Positions 1 to 7,459 of a DNA stretch of 17,377 bases are shown here, one piece after another; position 1 is the first letter of the stretch, and every line of letters starts with the position of its first letter. This stretch comes from Silvanigrellales bacterium (GTDB taxonomy: Bacteria; Bdellovibrionota_B; Oligoflexia; Silvanigrellales; Silvanigrellaceae): positions 1 through 17,377 of the forward strand of contig JANQPW010000327.1 in the NCBI GenBank assembly GCA_028285285.1, written 5' to 3'. The notes beneath the pieces are model-generated. The model was not told where the DNA came from and ran no database searches. It saw nothing but the letters and a program-made list of their open reading frames with translations. Made by a program: the position numbers and the translations under genes.

Positions 1-560
1 CGCTTGACGAGCCCTGAGTTGGGTTCAACATCAGCTCCAAAACCCGCAACGGTGTTGGATTGAGCATTGACCCACGTCACGTCAGCTCTGTCTTCATGGA
101 GGGTTTGGGTCACCATGAGGGCCAATTCAGAGGTTTGACGCGACTTCCAGCGGCTGAGCATCTGTTGTGTGGGGATTTCTCCGACAATATCTCCAGAAAC
201 GACGAAGGCGTCTTTAACGTCCGCTCCCCGCTCTTTCGCAATTTCGTTGCAAATGCGTATGATAGCGCCTCCCGTTTCCAAGCGTGGGAGTTCTTTCCAG
301 AAGCGGATTTTCACGTTTTGAAACCGGCTGCCCGTGGCAGATGCCATCACCTCAGCTTCGAGCGTTGAGGCCAGATGGGAGCAATTGATGTGAATTTCGG
401 TGGCACCCTGATCAATCAACTGAGTGATCATGCCTAAGCAGAGGGGTGCGTTGCCAAGGGGGAGAGCGGGCTTGGGGAGAAGATTTGTGAGGGGCCGCAG
501 GCGAGTGCCAAGCCCGGCGGCAAGCACAATTATGGTAAATTCTTGCAACCCCTGCGCCAT
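1..560 (-). CDS. Sugar-phosphate nucleotidyltransferase, MurU-like (3' end off the window)
   Basis: The 186 visible residues form the start of a NTP_transferase (GT-A-like) domain that joins a sugar 1-phosphate to a nucleotide. The nucleotide-binding loop is clear: VLAAGLGTRLRPLTN (about residues 12-26) followed by the PKP motif (29-31). Later motifs are LETGGAI (around 93-99) and VVSGDI. The ATG at 560 has an AAGGGA ribosome site six bases upstream and no in-frame ATG before it. Family knowledge: close relatives include MurU (MurNAc-1-phosphate to UDP-MurNAc) and mannose-1-phosphate guanylyltransferases. The AmgK-type kinase about 3 kb away favours MurU, because the two act in sequence in the cell-wall recycling bypass, but this is inference. 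The C-terminal part, which would help separate MurU from ManC-like enzymes, is outside the window. It is divergent from the XRE regulator across a 142-base gap. Confidence 0.88.
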   Translation of the reverse strand, partial: MAQGLQEFTIIVLAAGLGTRLRPLTNLLPKPALPLGNAPLCLGMITQLIDQGATEIHINCSHLASTLEAEVMASATGSRFQNVKIRFWKELPRLETGGAIIRICNEIAKERGADVKDAFVVSGDIVGEIPTQQMLSRWKSRQTSELALMVTQTLHEDRADVTWVNAQSNTVAGFGADVEPNSGLVK

Positions 561-702
561 TGTGGTCCCTTCAGTTACGAAAAATTCGTTGCCATTGGAA
601 ATGAATTCGTCTTTATATTGTTAGTGAGGTCGCGCCCCCGTGCAAGGGTCGTGGATGCTCAATTTTTTTGATTTTAATATCAGCTAGTTATTGAAAGATT
701 TT

Positions 703-1311
703 ATGCACATGGGTCAACCCGATGCGAGAACGAAGGTCCAAACCTATCTGGAGGGAATTTCCTCCTATCTCACTGTTTATCGCAAGCGAGAGGGGCTCAC
801 CCAGAATGAAATGGCGAAAAAGCTGCTGATCTCGCTGAATCGTTATCGAGAATATGAGCAGAACACGACTGACAACGCCAAAGGCATTCCGCTCGACCTT
901 CTGCTCCGCATTTGCGAACTGGAAGGGATAGCTCCCCAGAGCTTTGTTGCGCAGCTGGAAGGAAGCTCTCCCTCTTCGGCGGGGCAGCTTGATGAGTTTG
1001 AGGAAAAGCTGCTTTCAGAATTTCGGAACGTTCCTTTGATGGAAAGAAAGCGCTTTGTTCAGTCTTTTGATTTTGATGACGAGACCGACAAGTTGATTCC
1101 CAGCCAAATGCGGTGGTTTGTGCGCATTTTCAATCAGCTGGTTCGTTTGCCTTATGCACAACGAATGAAGATCGAGCGTGAAGTTTTGGAGGCTTATTTG
1201 GCCAGCGCAGAGGTCGACCAGCAGTCAGAGGAATACAATGCCCACCTCAGCCGGCTGCGCATGCTCCTTCGTTACTATTTCTCAAACTTCGGAGACTCTT
1301 CCAGAGACTGA
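703..1311 (+). CDS. XRE-family helix-turn-helix regulator
   Basis: This 202-residue protein has an N-terminal helix-turn-helix of the Cro/CI (XRE) type at about residues 20-55. LTQNEMAKKL gives the first helix and turn, and RYREYEQ matches the usual conserved end of the recognition region. The remaining 145 residues are mostly helical and charged, without a ligand domain I recognise; they may mediate dimerisation. I chose the ATG at 703 because a GAAAG lies five bases upstream. A TTG at 691 and an ATG at 709 are in-frame alternatives. The gene is upstream of, and in the same direction as, a two-gene operon whose promoter is overlapped by a 24-bp palindrome (1372-1395). That makes it the obvious candidate for binding the site, though nothing in the sequence proves it. 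The DNA-binding assignment is firm; targets and signal are unknown. Confidence 0.8.
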   Translation: MHMGQPDARTKVQTYLEGISSYLTVYRKREGLTQNEMAKKLLISLNRYREYEQNTTDNAKGIPLDLLLRICELEGIAPQSFVAQLEGSSPSSAGQLDEFEEKLLSEFRNVPLMERKRFVQSFDFDDETDKLIPSQMRWFVRIFNQLVRLPYAQRMKIEREVLEAYLASAEVDQQSEEYNAHLSRLRMLLRYYFSNFGDSSRD

Positions 1312-1371
1312 AATTTTCATGGGTCGCAAGCCCTTTAGATCACTCGTACACAAAAAATTGCACATCGATTT

Positions 1372-1395
1372 TTGAGAAACTGGCCAGTTTGTCAA
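1372..1395. promoter_or_regulatory. 24-bp near-perfect palindrome, probable operator
   Basis: TTGAGAAACTGG is followed at once by its reverse complement, CCAGTTTGTCAA. Eleven of twelve base pairs match, the only exception being G1376 against G1391. The inner 14 bases, AAACTGGCCAGTTT (1377-1390), are a perfect palindrome. The right arm overlaps the proposed -35 hexamer at 1389-1394, so a protein bound here could block RNA polymerase. The site lies between the XRE-family gene and the next operon. Symmetry of this kind with no loop suits a dimeric regulator better than an RNA hairpin. Confidence 0.7.
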
Positions 1396-1418
1396 TCGAA
1401 ATTCAGCTGTGCTAGAAC
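1389..1418 (+). promoter_or_regulatory. Candidate sigma-70-type promoter for the 1477-2350 operon
   Basis: The -35 candidate TTGTCA (1389-1394) matches TTGACA at five of six bases. The -10 candidate TAGAAC (1413-1418) matches TATAAT at four of six, and the spacer is 18 bases. This predicts a start near 1425 and a leader of about 50 bases before the ATG at 1477. The overlap with the palindrome at 1372-1395 supports a regulated promoter. The assignment is by eye only. Confidence 0.45.
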
Positions 1419-1476
1419 TGTCACCATAAGCAAGGTGAGAGAGTCTTTTGACTTGTGAAACGGGGAGGGCAAGCAG

Positions 1477-2028
1477 ATGAGTGGTGAGCTGCCGACACTG
1501 GCGATTACCCGCGAGTCGCATCCCAAACTCTACTACTTCCTGAGGCACCATCCTGAAATTCTGCAGGTGCTTCACAACATAGAGGAAGATGTGGACTTGG
1601 CTTCGGGGATTTGCCTTTCACAGTCTGATTCGGAAGATATTGTTCGCGTTTATGTGGAGAGCCTGCATTTGCCATTGTTACTTGAATCAAAAGCCATTCG
1701 AAAGTGTGCAGACCGCAAGTGTGGTTTTAAGCCGCTTGTTTCGGGCTTGAGATTTCGAGATTACGATCCCAGGTACACGGCAAAAGTTGCTGCAGATCGT
1801 GCTGTGGCCTTGGCAAAAATGGCTCAAACCTCTGATGACGTCGAAAACTCGTTGTATTGCTACTACCACGGAAGTGGTGAAAAAATAAGATGTTCGTCTG
1901 CACTTCTGGCTGATATTCGCAAACTTATTCTCGACTATGCGGCAGACTCGTCCAAAGATGAAGAATCGGCGGGCTCGGGTACTAAATTTGACATGGTCAT
2001 ATCAGCGAGGGTTTCAAGAGATGAATAG
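1477..2028 (+). CDS. Hypothetical protein, 183 residues
   Basis: I do not recognise this family. The product is probably cytoplasmic: no signal peptide, no membrane segment and mixed charge. It has an acidic N-terminal half (HNIEEDVDLAS), a cluster of basic and cysteine residues near the middle (KAIRKCADRKCGFK), an alanine-rich helical stretch and a serine/glutamate-rich tail. The start is well supported: GGGGAGGG lies seven bases before the ATG. The stop codon is inside the start of the next gene (ATGAATAG, an eight-base overlap), so the two are almost certainly co-transcribed and translationally coupled. The shared promoter and palindrome upstream suggest control by the neighbouring XRE-family protein. 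Function cannot be assigned from sequence. Confidence 0.75.
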   Translation: MSGELPTLAITRESHPKLYYFLRHHPEILQVLHNIEEDVDLASGICLSQSDSEDIVRVYVESLHLPLLLESKAIRKCADRKCGFKPLVSGLRFRDYDPRYTAKVAADRAVALAKMAQTSDDVENSLYCYYHGSGEKIRCSSALLADIRKLILDYAADSSKDEESAGSGTKFDMVISARVSRDE

Positions 2029-2350
2029 TTTAAAGGTAGCTTTTCTTATTGTGGTCGGTCTTTCTCCAGCTTGGGCCTTGGCCGGTGGAAGCATCGTGAT
2101 CAATTCGGCGGCCCCTTCATCGGAGTTGGTCTACAACGACGACAGCGGAAGTTCTCGGCGCCTCAAAGTGAGCTGGTCTGACATTCAGGTCATGGATGCA
2201 GCACGCAGATTCCTTGTTGAGAGGTTTGGGCGCTCGGGAAGAGATCAACCCTTCTACATCAACCGGCAGACCCAAATGGTGAGTTACTATTCGCCGGTTG
2301 AAGAGCGGTACCAGGAGATCAGCATCAGAGAATTGCTGCGGCGCAACTGA
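2021..2350 (+). CDS. Small exported protein with Sec signal peptide
   Basis: This 109-residue product starts with a clear signal peptide: MNSLK, a hydrophobic core (VAFLIVVGLSPAWAL), and likely cleavage after ALA near residue 22. The mature part of roughly 87 residues is polar, with SWSDIQVMDAARRF and a C-terminal SIRELLRR, and has no cysteine, so it is not disulphide-bonded. I recognise no domain. The frame is open upstream of 2021, but the ATG at 2021 is chosen because it is the one that begins a signal peptide and it follows GCGAGGG at nine bases. It overlaps the preceding gene by eight bases. The stop codon directly abuts the stop codon of the convergent lipoprotein gene (2350/2351). A periplasmic location is likely; the role is unknown. 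Confidence 0.75.
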   Translation: MNSLKVAFLIVVGLSPAWALAGGSIVINSAAPSSELVYNDDSGSSRRLKVSWSDIQVMDAARRFLVERFGRSGRDQPFYINRQTQMVSYYSPVEERYQEISIRELLRRN

Positions 2351-3694
2351 TCATTCATCAGAAAGAGCCTTGCGAGCAGTTTCTCTTTCTTGGAAGAGCT
2401 TTTCCGTCGATTCAAAATGCGCCCGCACAAAATCGCAGCTCTTTTCAAACATGAGGTCGACTGGCTTCATCAAGGCGTTCAGGTTCGCAGCGGGGCTTTG
2501 CCCCGCGGTTCTTCTCGAAATCTCGGAGAATGCTTTGCGAACAGCCAAGTTGGATTTCCATTTTTTGACCAGTTCAAAAAAGCAAACGCTTGCAAGGGCA
2601 TAGGCGAATCGATTTCCGATGGTCGTTTGAATCCGTTCAAATTGGAGTGTTTTGTCACCAACTTTCAATGAAAGCGCAATGTCTCCCTGCTGTTGGGGCC
2701 TTCCGTTCGAGCTCCACGAGCTGAATTTTGGGTACACTTTGTTCCAGTAGGGCAAAAACTGGAAACCAATAAAATCTTCAACAACGTGCAACACAAATGA
2801 AACCGATGCTGAGTCGCTGGAATTCCCATGTTGTTGATAGGAAGCAAAACTGTCGAGAGGGGTTCCATGAAGGTCTTTTTCCCAGTTTTTTCTTTCCGGA
2901 ACTCCAATAGGAAAGAAGTTACCCCAAACATTTTCTTTTGTGAAAAAGAAAGGAACCATGCGGCTTACGGTATTTGAAATTCCAACCATGTCGACAATAG
3001 CCGCCTTTTGAATGGAAAGAAACTTGCGGTATTCAACAAAAAATTCGTTGAGTCGTTTTGGAGCACCTTTGACAAAGCGAATCACCCCTGGGTCGGTTTT
3101 GTCGTTGACGAGTGATCCCGAAATGGGGAGCCGCGTCAGTTTGGCCCTTGCCCCGGGTGAGTCCAACAGCATCCAATGAAGAGTAAACGCATGAGCCGTT
3201 CCTCCGCCCACATAGACGTAATGATAGCCTGCAGGAGCTTTTGTCATAAGTTCTGCAAACTGATGCTTTTTGTTGGATGTATCGTGGGCAAATTTTGGAA
3301 AATAGGATATCAGCCGGTCCATCGAAAGGTACCAAAGGTCTCTCCGTTCGACGGGAAGCCGTTGAGCGGTTCGTTTGATAAGACCACTACCACCCCGCGC
3401 GAAGAAAATGGGGTGAACAGGCCGATCTCTCAGAATCCAATCGGGAACACGCACTAGCTGCGGAAAGAGAGATTTTACCTCTCTGACGTGGGACTCTGAG
3501 CCTATGCCGTCGCCTGTTTGCAGTGTCCAGCGCGGGTCGTCTTGGCGGGTTGAGTCTTTTGATGTGTGCCCTGCAACAGGTTTGGTCGTGTTGTCCAGAT
3601 CTGACCGAGAATTCTGAACGAAGCATGAGGTGACCAGACCGGCCGCAGCCGCCACGAAGACGAGAGTCTGTGCTTTTTTGGCAACTGTCTGCAT
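2351..3694 (-). CDS. Predicted lipoprotein of unknown function
   Basis: This 447-residue protein begins with a lipoprotein signal: MQTVAKK, a hydrophobic alanine/valine core, and a lipobox V-T-S-C with the lipidated cysteine at residue 24. The following 50 residues are polar and linker-like (serine, aspartate, threonine). The rest is a large soluble domain. Notable segments are YVYVGGGTAHAF, VPFFFTKENVWG and, near the end, a helical region around FFELVKKWKSNLA. I cannot assign a family. The residues after C24 are FVQN, with no aspartate at +2 that would signal inner-membrane retention under the enterobacterial Lol rule, so outer-membrane sorting is possible. The ATG is preceded by AGGGA nine bases upstream. 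It begins 12 bases after the amgK stop on the same strand, suggesting one operon and a link to cell-envelope metabolism. Confidence 0.75.
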   Translation of the reverse strand: MQTVAKKAQTLVFVAAAAGLVTSCFVQNSRSDLDNTTKPVAGHTSKDSTRQDDPRWTLQTGDGIGSESHVREVKSLFPQLVRVPDWILRDRPVHPIFFARGGSGLIKRTAQRLPVERRDLWYLSMDRLISYFPKFAHDTSNKKHQFAELMTKAPAGYHYVYVGGGTAHAFTLHWMLLDSPGARAKLTRLPISGSLVNDKTDPGVIRFVKGAPKRLNEFFVEYRKFLSIQKAAIVDMVGISNTVSRMVPFFFTKENVWGNFFPIGVPERKNWEKDLHGTPLDSFASYQQHGNSSDSASVSFVLHVVEDFIGFQFLPYWNKVYPKFSSWSSNGRPQQQGDIALSLKVGDKTLQFERIQTTIGNRFAYALASVCFFELVKKWKSNLAVRKAFSEISRRTAGQSPAANLNALMKPVDLMFEKSCDFVRAHFESTEKLFQERETARKALSDE

Positions 3695-3706
3695 GCAAGG
3701 CGATCC

Positions 3707-4870
3707 CTAGAAAACACCAATCTTCTCTTTCTTTAGAATCTTGGAAATGGCTTTGCTCTGCCGACCATCATGGAGACTTTGCAGCAGGTCAAAGGTCTTT
3801 GGCATTTGCCCCACAAGCGGTCCGCTCTCGCTTTCGGTCAAGATGGTCTTCAGTGTGTGGTCTATAAAGGAGAGATACACCTTCTTGTTTTTCACTCTGT
3901 GCAGATAAGCAAAACTGCCAAGGGCCTTCACATTCCTCTGCAAACCCACCTCAGAACACTCGGTGACAAACTCTTCCCAAGACCACTCTGGTTTTTGGCG
4001 CTCCGATCTCTTCTCGCACATAGCTGCGAAGTAGTGTTTCATGAGGCTTTCGCGCGATTCAGGGGTAATCTTCACGTAGGAGTCGCGCAGCAAGCTCACA
4101 ACATCATAACTGTGTGGGCCCATGCGGGCGTCTTGAAAATCAATCCAGTAGAGTTGATTATTGGAGATCAACACATTTCGCGCATGGTAGTCTCTGTGGC
4201 AGAGAACCCTTTCGCGTTTGGCAATTCTTCGGGCAAGTTGCGTCCATTCTTCGACATAGGGTTCGTCGTCTAGTGAGAGCATTCCGCGCAAAAAATGCTG
4301 ACCAAAAAAGCGCAACTCGAAAAGGAGTTTTGTCTCGTCAAAAAACCTGTCGCGGGCTGGGTGCAACAGATTGGCAACTTGGGGCTCGGGGTATTGTGCG
4401 TTGAGCAGCAAATCGAGTGCATCGCGGTATCGTTGCAGTGCCAGGGAGCTTGCTGGATCGGTGGAGTCAATCCAGTGCCCTCCTTGGTTGGCGTTGAGAA
4501 ATTGGTCGCCAAGGTCCTCGGTCCAAATACAGCAATTTCCTTCGTCGACCTTCACCACGCGGGGCAGCGGTAAACCCCAGTCATCGAGCGTGCGGTGCAT
4601 GCCCAGCCAGCTGAGCGGGTCCCCTCCATAACCACCTTGCCAAGAGGGGAACTGCATGCAGATCACTGAAGATTTTTCAAGGCGCATGCGATAGAATTTT
4701 CGATCACTGGCGTCGCCGGCAATGAGCTTGAGTTTGGGACTCTTCGGATCAAAGAGCAGTTCATCAGGAGGTGGAAACACACCGGGCATGCAGAGAGAAA
4801 CTCCCATCTGTTCAGCAATCACAGCCAATTTTCCTCTCAAACCAAATTCCTTCAGTGTACGCCAAGCCAC
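3707..4870 (-). CDS. amgK: AmgK-type anomeric N-acetylmuramate/N-acetylglucosamine kinase
   Basis: This 387-residue member of the aminoglycoside phosphotransferase fold matches the AmgK branch. Family knowledge: AmgK phosphorylates C1 of MurNAc or GlcNAc, feeding MurU in the cell-wall recycling bypass. Visible motifs are GDASDRKFYR (52-61), like the AmgK N-lobe motif GDASFRRYFR; the Brenner box HRDYHARN (H225, catalytic D227, N232); the metal site IDFQDA (D244) followed by GPHSYDVVSLLRDSY; and a C-terminal GLQRNVKALGSFA segment resembling the GVQRHLKVLGIFA of characterised AmgKs. The start is a GTG with only a weak ribosome site; an ATG at codon 22 is a less likely alternative because it shortens the N-lobe. 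A lipoprotein gene follows 12 bases after the stop. The MurU-like gene lies on the same strand but beyond an inverted three-gene stretch. A different sugar substrate cannot be excluded. Confidence 0.82.
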   Translation of the reverse strand: MAWRTLKEFGLRGKLAVIAEQMGVSLCMPGVFPPPDELLFDPKSPKLKLIAGDASDRKFYRMRLEKSSVICMQFPSWQGGYGGDPLSWLGMHRTLDDWGLPLPRVVKVDEGNCCIWTEDLGDQFLNANQGGHWIDSTDPASSLALQRYRDALDLLLNAQYPEPQVANLLHPARDRFFDETKLLFELRFFGQHFLRGMLSLDDEPYVEEWTQLARRIAKRERVLCHRDYHARNVLISNNQLYWIDFQDARMGPHSYDVVSLLRDSYVKITPESRESLMKHYFAAMCEKRSERQKPEWSWEEFVTECSEVGLQRNVKALGSFAYLHRVKNKKVYLSFIDHTLKTILTESESGPLVGQMPKTFDLLQSLHDGRQSKAISKILKKEKIGVF

Positions 4871-4952
4871 AGAAGAAGTCTCATGCTATTTGAAGTGTGC
4901 TGACGGGGAAAATTGTGCTTAGTTGAGCTTCGTTCAAGTGGGGGGGTACACA

Positions 4953-7373
4953 ATGGATCATATTGAAGTGGTGGGTGCACGTGAGCACAACCTTAAGAAC
5001 CTTCGCCTTCAAATTCCCAAGGGGAAGCTGGTGGCCTTCACGGGGGTGAGCGGTTCTGGGAAATCAAGCTTGATTTTTAACACGATCTACGCAGAGTCCT
5101 TCCGAAGGTTTTCAGATGCTTCGCAGGTTCCGGTGTACCTCATGGGTCGCAGCAGCATGGCCCAAAACCGCCGGGCAAAATTTTCGGCGCTGAGGGGTCT
5201 GCCAGCGGCTCTCGGTCTTTCTCAACGACAAGGTGTGGCCGGAAGGCTCTCCACAGTGGGCACTATTTCGGGCTTGGCCGACCTTCTGCGAGTTTACTAC
5301 GCGGCGTTTGGAGCGAGGTTTTGCCGCAGTTGTGACGTGCCTCTGCTTGCCATGAGCTTTGATGAGGTCATGAGCTCCTTGCAAGATCGCTTTATGAACC
5401 GGCGCGTGTTTTTCTTTGCCCCCATCGCTGAAAAGCGAAAAGGAGCCTTTGCCGACGAGCTGGAGAAGTTTCGCAAGTACGGATTCACCAAGGTGCGTCT
5501 CAATGGAAAGCTTGTGCGGCTTGACGGTGACAGTGCCGATCTGAAGCTCGATGCCCGCAAGTTGAACACGGTCGAGCTTGTTATCGATGCCTTTGAGTTG
5601 AGAGAGGAACGAATGGCGCGGGCGGAGCGTGCTGTTTCCCAAGCCATTGATGCCGCGAAGCTCGTGCGCGTGGAAACGTCAGAGGGCGATCAGGCCGAGA
5701 TTTACAACATGTCTTCGGCCTGCCCGAGTTGCGGTGAAAGTGCTCCCGATTTGGACCCACGACACTTTAGCCATTCTTCCCTTGGAAAATGCGTGGCATG
5801 CGATGGCAGTGGAGAAGAAGAAGAGGGGGTTGACGCCGACATCAACCCTTGCGTTCAGTGTGGTGGTAGTCGCTTGCGTCAGGATCTGCCCATTGTGAGA
5901 GTGCAGAAAGAAACTTTCCATGGATTGAGCATGAAGAGCTTGGAGGGCGTGAGAGAGTTTGTTCGGCAGGAGCGTGAAAGTCGCGAACCCGAAAAGGCGA
6001 GAGAAAAGGTTTTGGGAGAGATGGAGCGGTTGCTGCAGGTGCAGTGTGACCTGGGTCTCGGACACCTTGTGTTGAATCGTGCGGGCAACAGCCTGTCTCC
6101 CGGAGACCTGCAACGCCTTCGGCTTTCTTCGTTGTTGTCTAACAAACTGCGCGGAGCGATGTATGTGCTAGACGAACCTTGTCAAGGGCTTACCGAAACG
6201 GAAACAAAGAATCTTCTCAAATACCTCAAAGAGTTTTCTCGCGAGGGAAGCAGCGTCATTGTTGTCGAGCATCATCCCGACTTTCTGAGGGGAGCGGATC
6301 AAATTTTTGTGATGGGTCCGGGCGCTGGAGAGAAGGGTGGGGAACTGGTTCAGCAGATTTCTGGCTCTGAGTATGACCCACAGCTGGAAATGAAAGAGTA
6401 TGAAGAGAATGTGAAATCTGAGCACCTTTCGCTCATTGCTGATCCCCTTCGCCAACCACGGTCTCAGCTGGCAAAAGGTGTTGCAACGCTTTCTCTCAAA
6501 CCCCTTCGCGGCCTCTCTCATTCGAAAGTCAAAATCCACTCTCACGCCATCAATCTTCTTCGAGGCCCCTCGGGAAGTGGCAAATCAACTTTTGTGAACT
6601 TAGGGCTCATTCCTTTGATTGAAAGCATTGAAAATGTCACTGCACGAAAAAGAAGTGTCCAGACGGATTTCTTTGAGGCCTCTCTCGACAAGAGCTTTGT
6701 GTCGCGGGGGCTGAATGTTGTGAAGCCCGGCAGTTTGGTGCGCTCCTCTCGTCGAACTGTTGCCTCGGCGCTAGATGTGTTGGTTCCGCTGAGGAGTCGG
6801 TTTGAGGTCTTGTCTTCGTCCCAGCTCCTTGGTTTGACTGCGGCCGACTTTTCATGGAACTCAGCTAAGGGCCAGTGCCCCGAGTGCAAGGGAAAAGGCT
6901 ATGTGGAATTTGAACAGAAGTATGCGCCTCCGCTGCGCGTGGAGTGCACGGCATGTGGAGGGCACAAGCTCAAAAGCCAGAGCCTTCTTCCCCGTCTTCG
7001 TGGTAAGAATTTTGCCGAGGTCTTAGACATGTCTGTCGAGGCGGCGGCCAGCTTCTTTGCCAATGATCGACAGATCCGAACACGGCTTGAAGCCGCTCTC
7101 GAGTTTGGCTTGGGTTACGTCCGCCTCAATCAGAGTATGGAAACTCTTTCAGGAGGAGAGATTCAGCGGCTGATTCTCACCCTCGACTTGAAACGGGTGA
7201 AAGTCGATGGCTATTGGTACGTTTTAACCCATCCTGGAACTGGTCTTCATTTGCCCGACATCCAGGTTTTGGGCCGTCTTCTCAAGCGCCTCATTGACCG
7301 TGGTGCGAGTTTTGTGCTTGTGGAAAACCGCGAAGAGTTTGCTGAATTTGCCGACCACGTCATCGAGTTTTGA
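4953..7373 (+). CDS. UvrA paralogue with one degenerate ATP site
   Basis: This 806-residue protein aligns with UvrA across its length, from IEVVGAREHNLKNL at the N-terminus, but UvrA is usually about 940. NBD1 has Walker A GVSGSGKSS (31-39), signature LSPGD (381-385, degenerate), Walker B with D407/E408, and H440. NBD2 has Walker A GPSGSGKST (538-546) and intact signature LSGGE (732-736), but T759/H760 replace the Walker B Asp-Glu and N792 replaces the H-loop His. Cysteine pairs are C124/C127, C257/C260, C280/C283, C300/C303, C642/C645 and C665/C668. A region like the UvrB-binding domain is kept (about 125-265). The roughly 100-residue insertion domain, normally between CDGxG and CxxCxGxRLR, is reduced to about 15 residues, and the glycine-rich tail is missing. 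I chose the ATG at 4953 (G-rich ribosome site six bases upstream) over the TTG at 4923. It is probably not the housekeeping UvrA. Confidence 0.88.
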   Translation: MDHIEVVGAREHNLKNLRLQIPKGKLVAFTGVSGSGKSSLIFNTIYAESFRRFSDASQVPVYLMGRSSMAQNRRAKFSALRGLPAALGLSQRQGVAGRLSTVGTISGLADLLRVYYAAFGARFCRSCDVPLLAMSFDEVMSSLQDRFMNRRVFFFAPIAEKRKGAFADELEKFRKYGFTKVRLNGKLVRLDGDSADLKLDARKLNTVELVIDAFELREERMARAERAVSQAIDAAKLVRVETSEGDQAEIYNMSSACPSCGESAPDLDPRHFSHSSLGKCVACDGSGEEEEGVDADINPCVQCGGSRLRQDLPIVRVQKETFHGLSMKSLEGVREFVRQERESREPEKAREKVLGEMERLLQVQCDLGLGHLVLNRAGNSLSPGDLQRLRLSSLLSNKLRGAMYVLDEPCQGLTETETKNLLKYLKEFSREGSSVIVVEHHPDFLRGADQIFVMGPGAGEKGGELVQQISGSEYDPQLEMKEYEENVKSEHLSLIADPLRQPRSQLAKGVATLSLKPLRGLSHSKVKIHSHAINLLRGPSGSGKSTFVNLGLIPLIESIENVTARKRSVQTDFFEASLDKSFVSRGLNVVKPGSLVRSSRRTVASALDVLVPLRSRFEVLSSSQLLGLTAADFSWNSAKGQCPECKGKGYVEFEQKYAPPLRVECTACGGHKLKSQSLLPRLRGKNFAEVLDMSVEAAASFFANDRQIRTRLEAALEFGLGYVRLNQSMETLSGGEIQRLILTLDLKRVKVDGYWYVLTHPGTGLHLPDIQVLGRLLKRLIDRGASFVLVENREEFAEFADHVIEF

Positions 7374-7459
7374 CGCGTTTCCTCAGTCACTGACACCCCT
7401 TTTCCGATAGGCCCATCAAGAGCTGAAGTATCCTTATTGAGATATCGGAGAGAGTGGGA

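Noticed and set aside
577..589. Short inverted repeat ACGAA-AAA-TTCGT upstream of the nucleotidyltransferase.
   Set aside because: Five-base arms in AT-rich sequence are expected by chance, and no promoter elements line up with it.
3770..4273. A 167-codon open frame on the plus strand.
   Set aside because: It is antisense to the amgK gene and is explained by that gene's codon use.
4871..4952. Divergent promoters between amgK and the UvrA paralogue.
   Set aside because: Promoters must lie in or near this 82-base gap, but no hexamer pair on either strand was good enough to place one.
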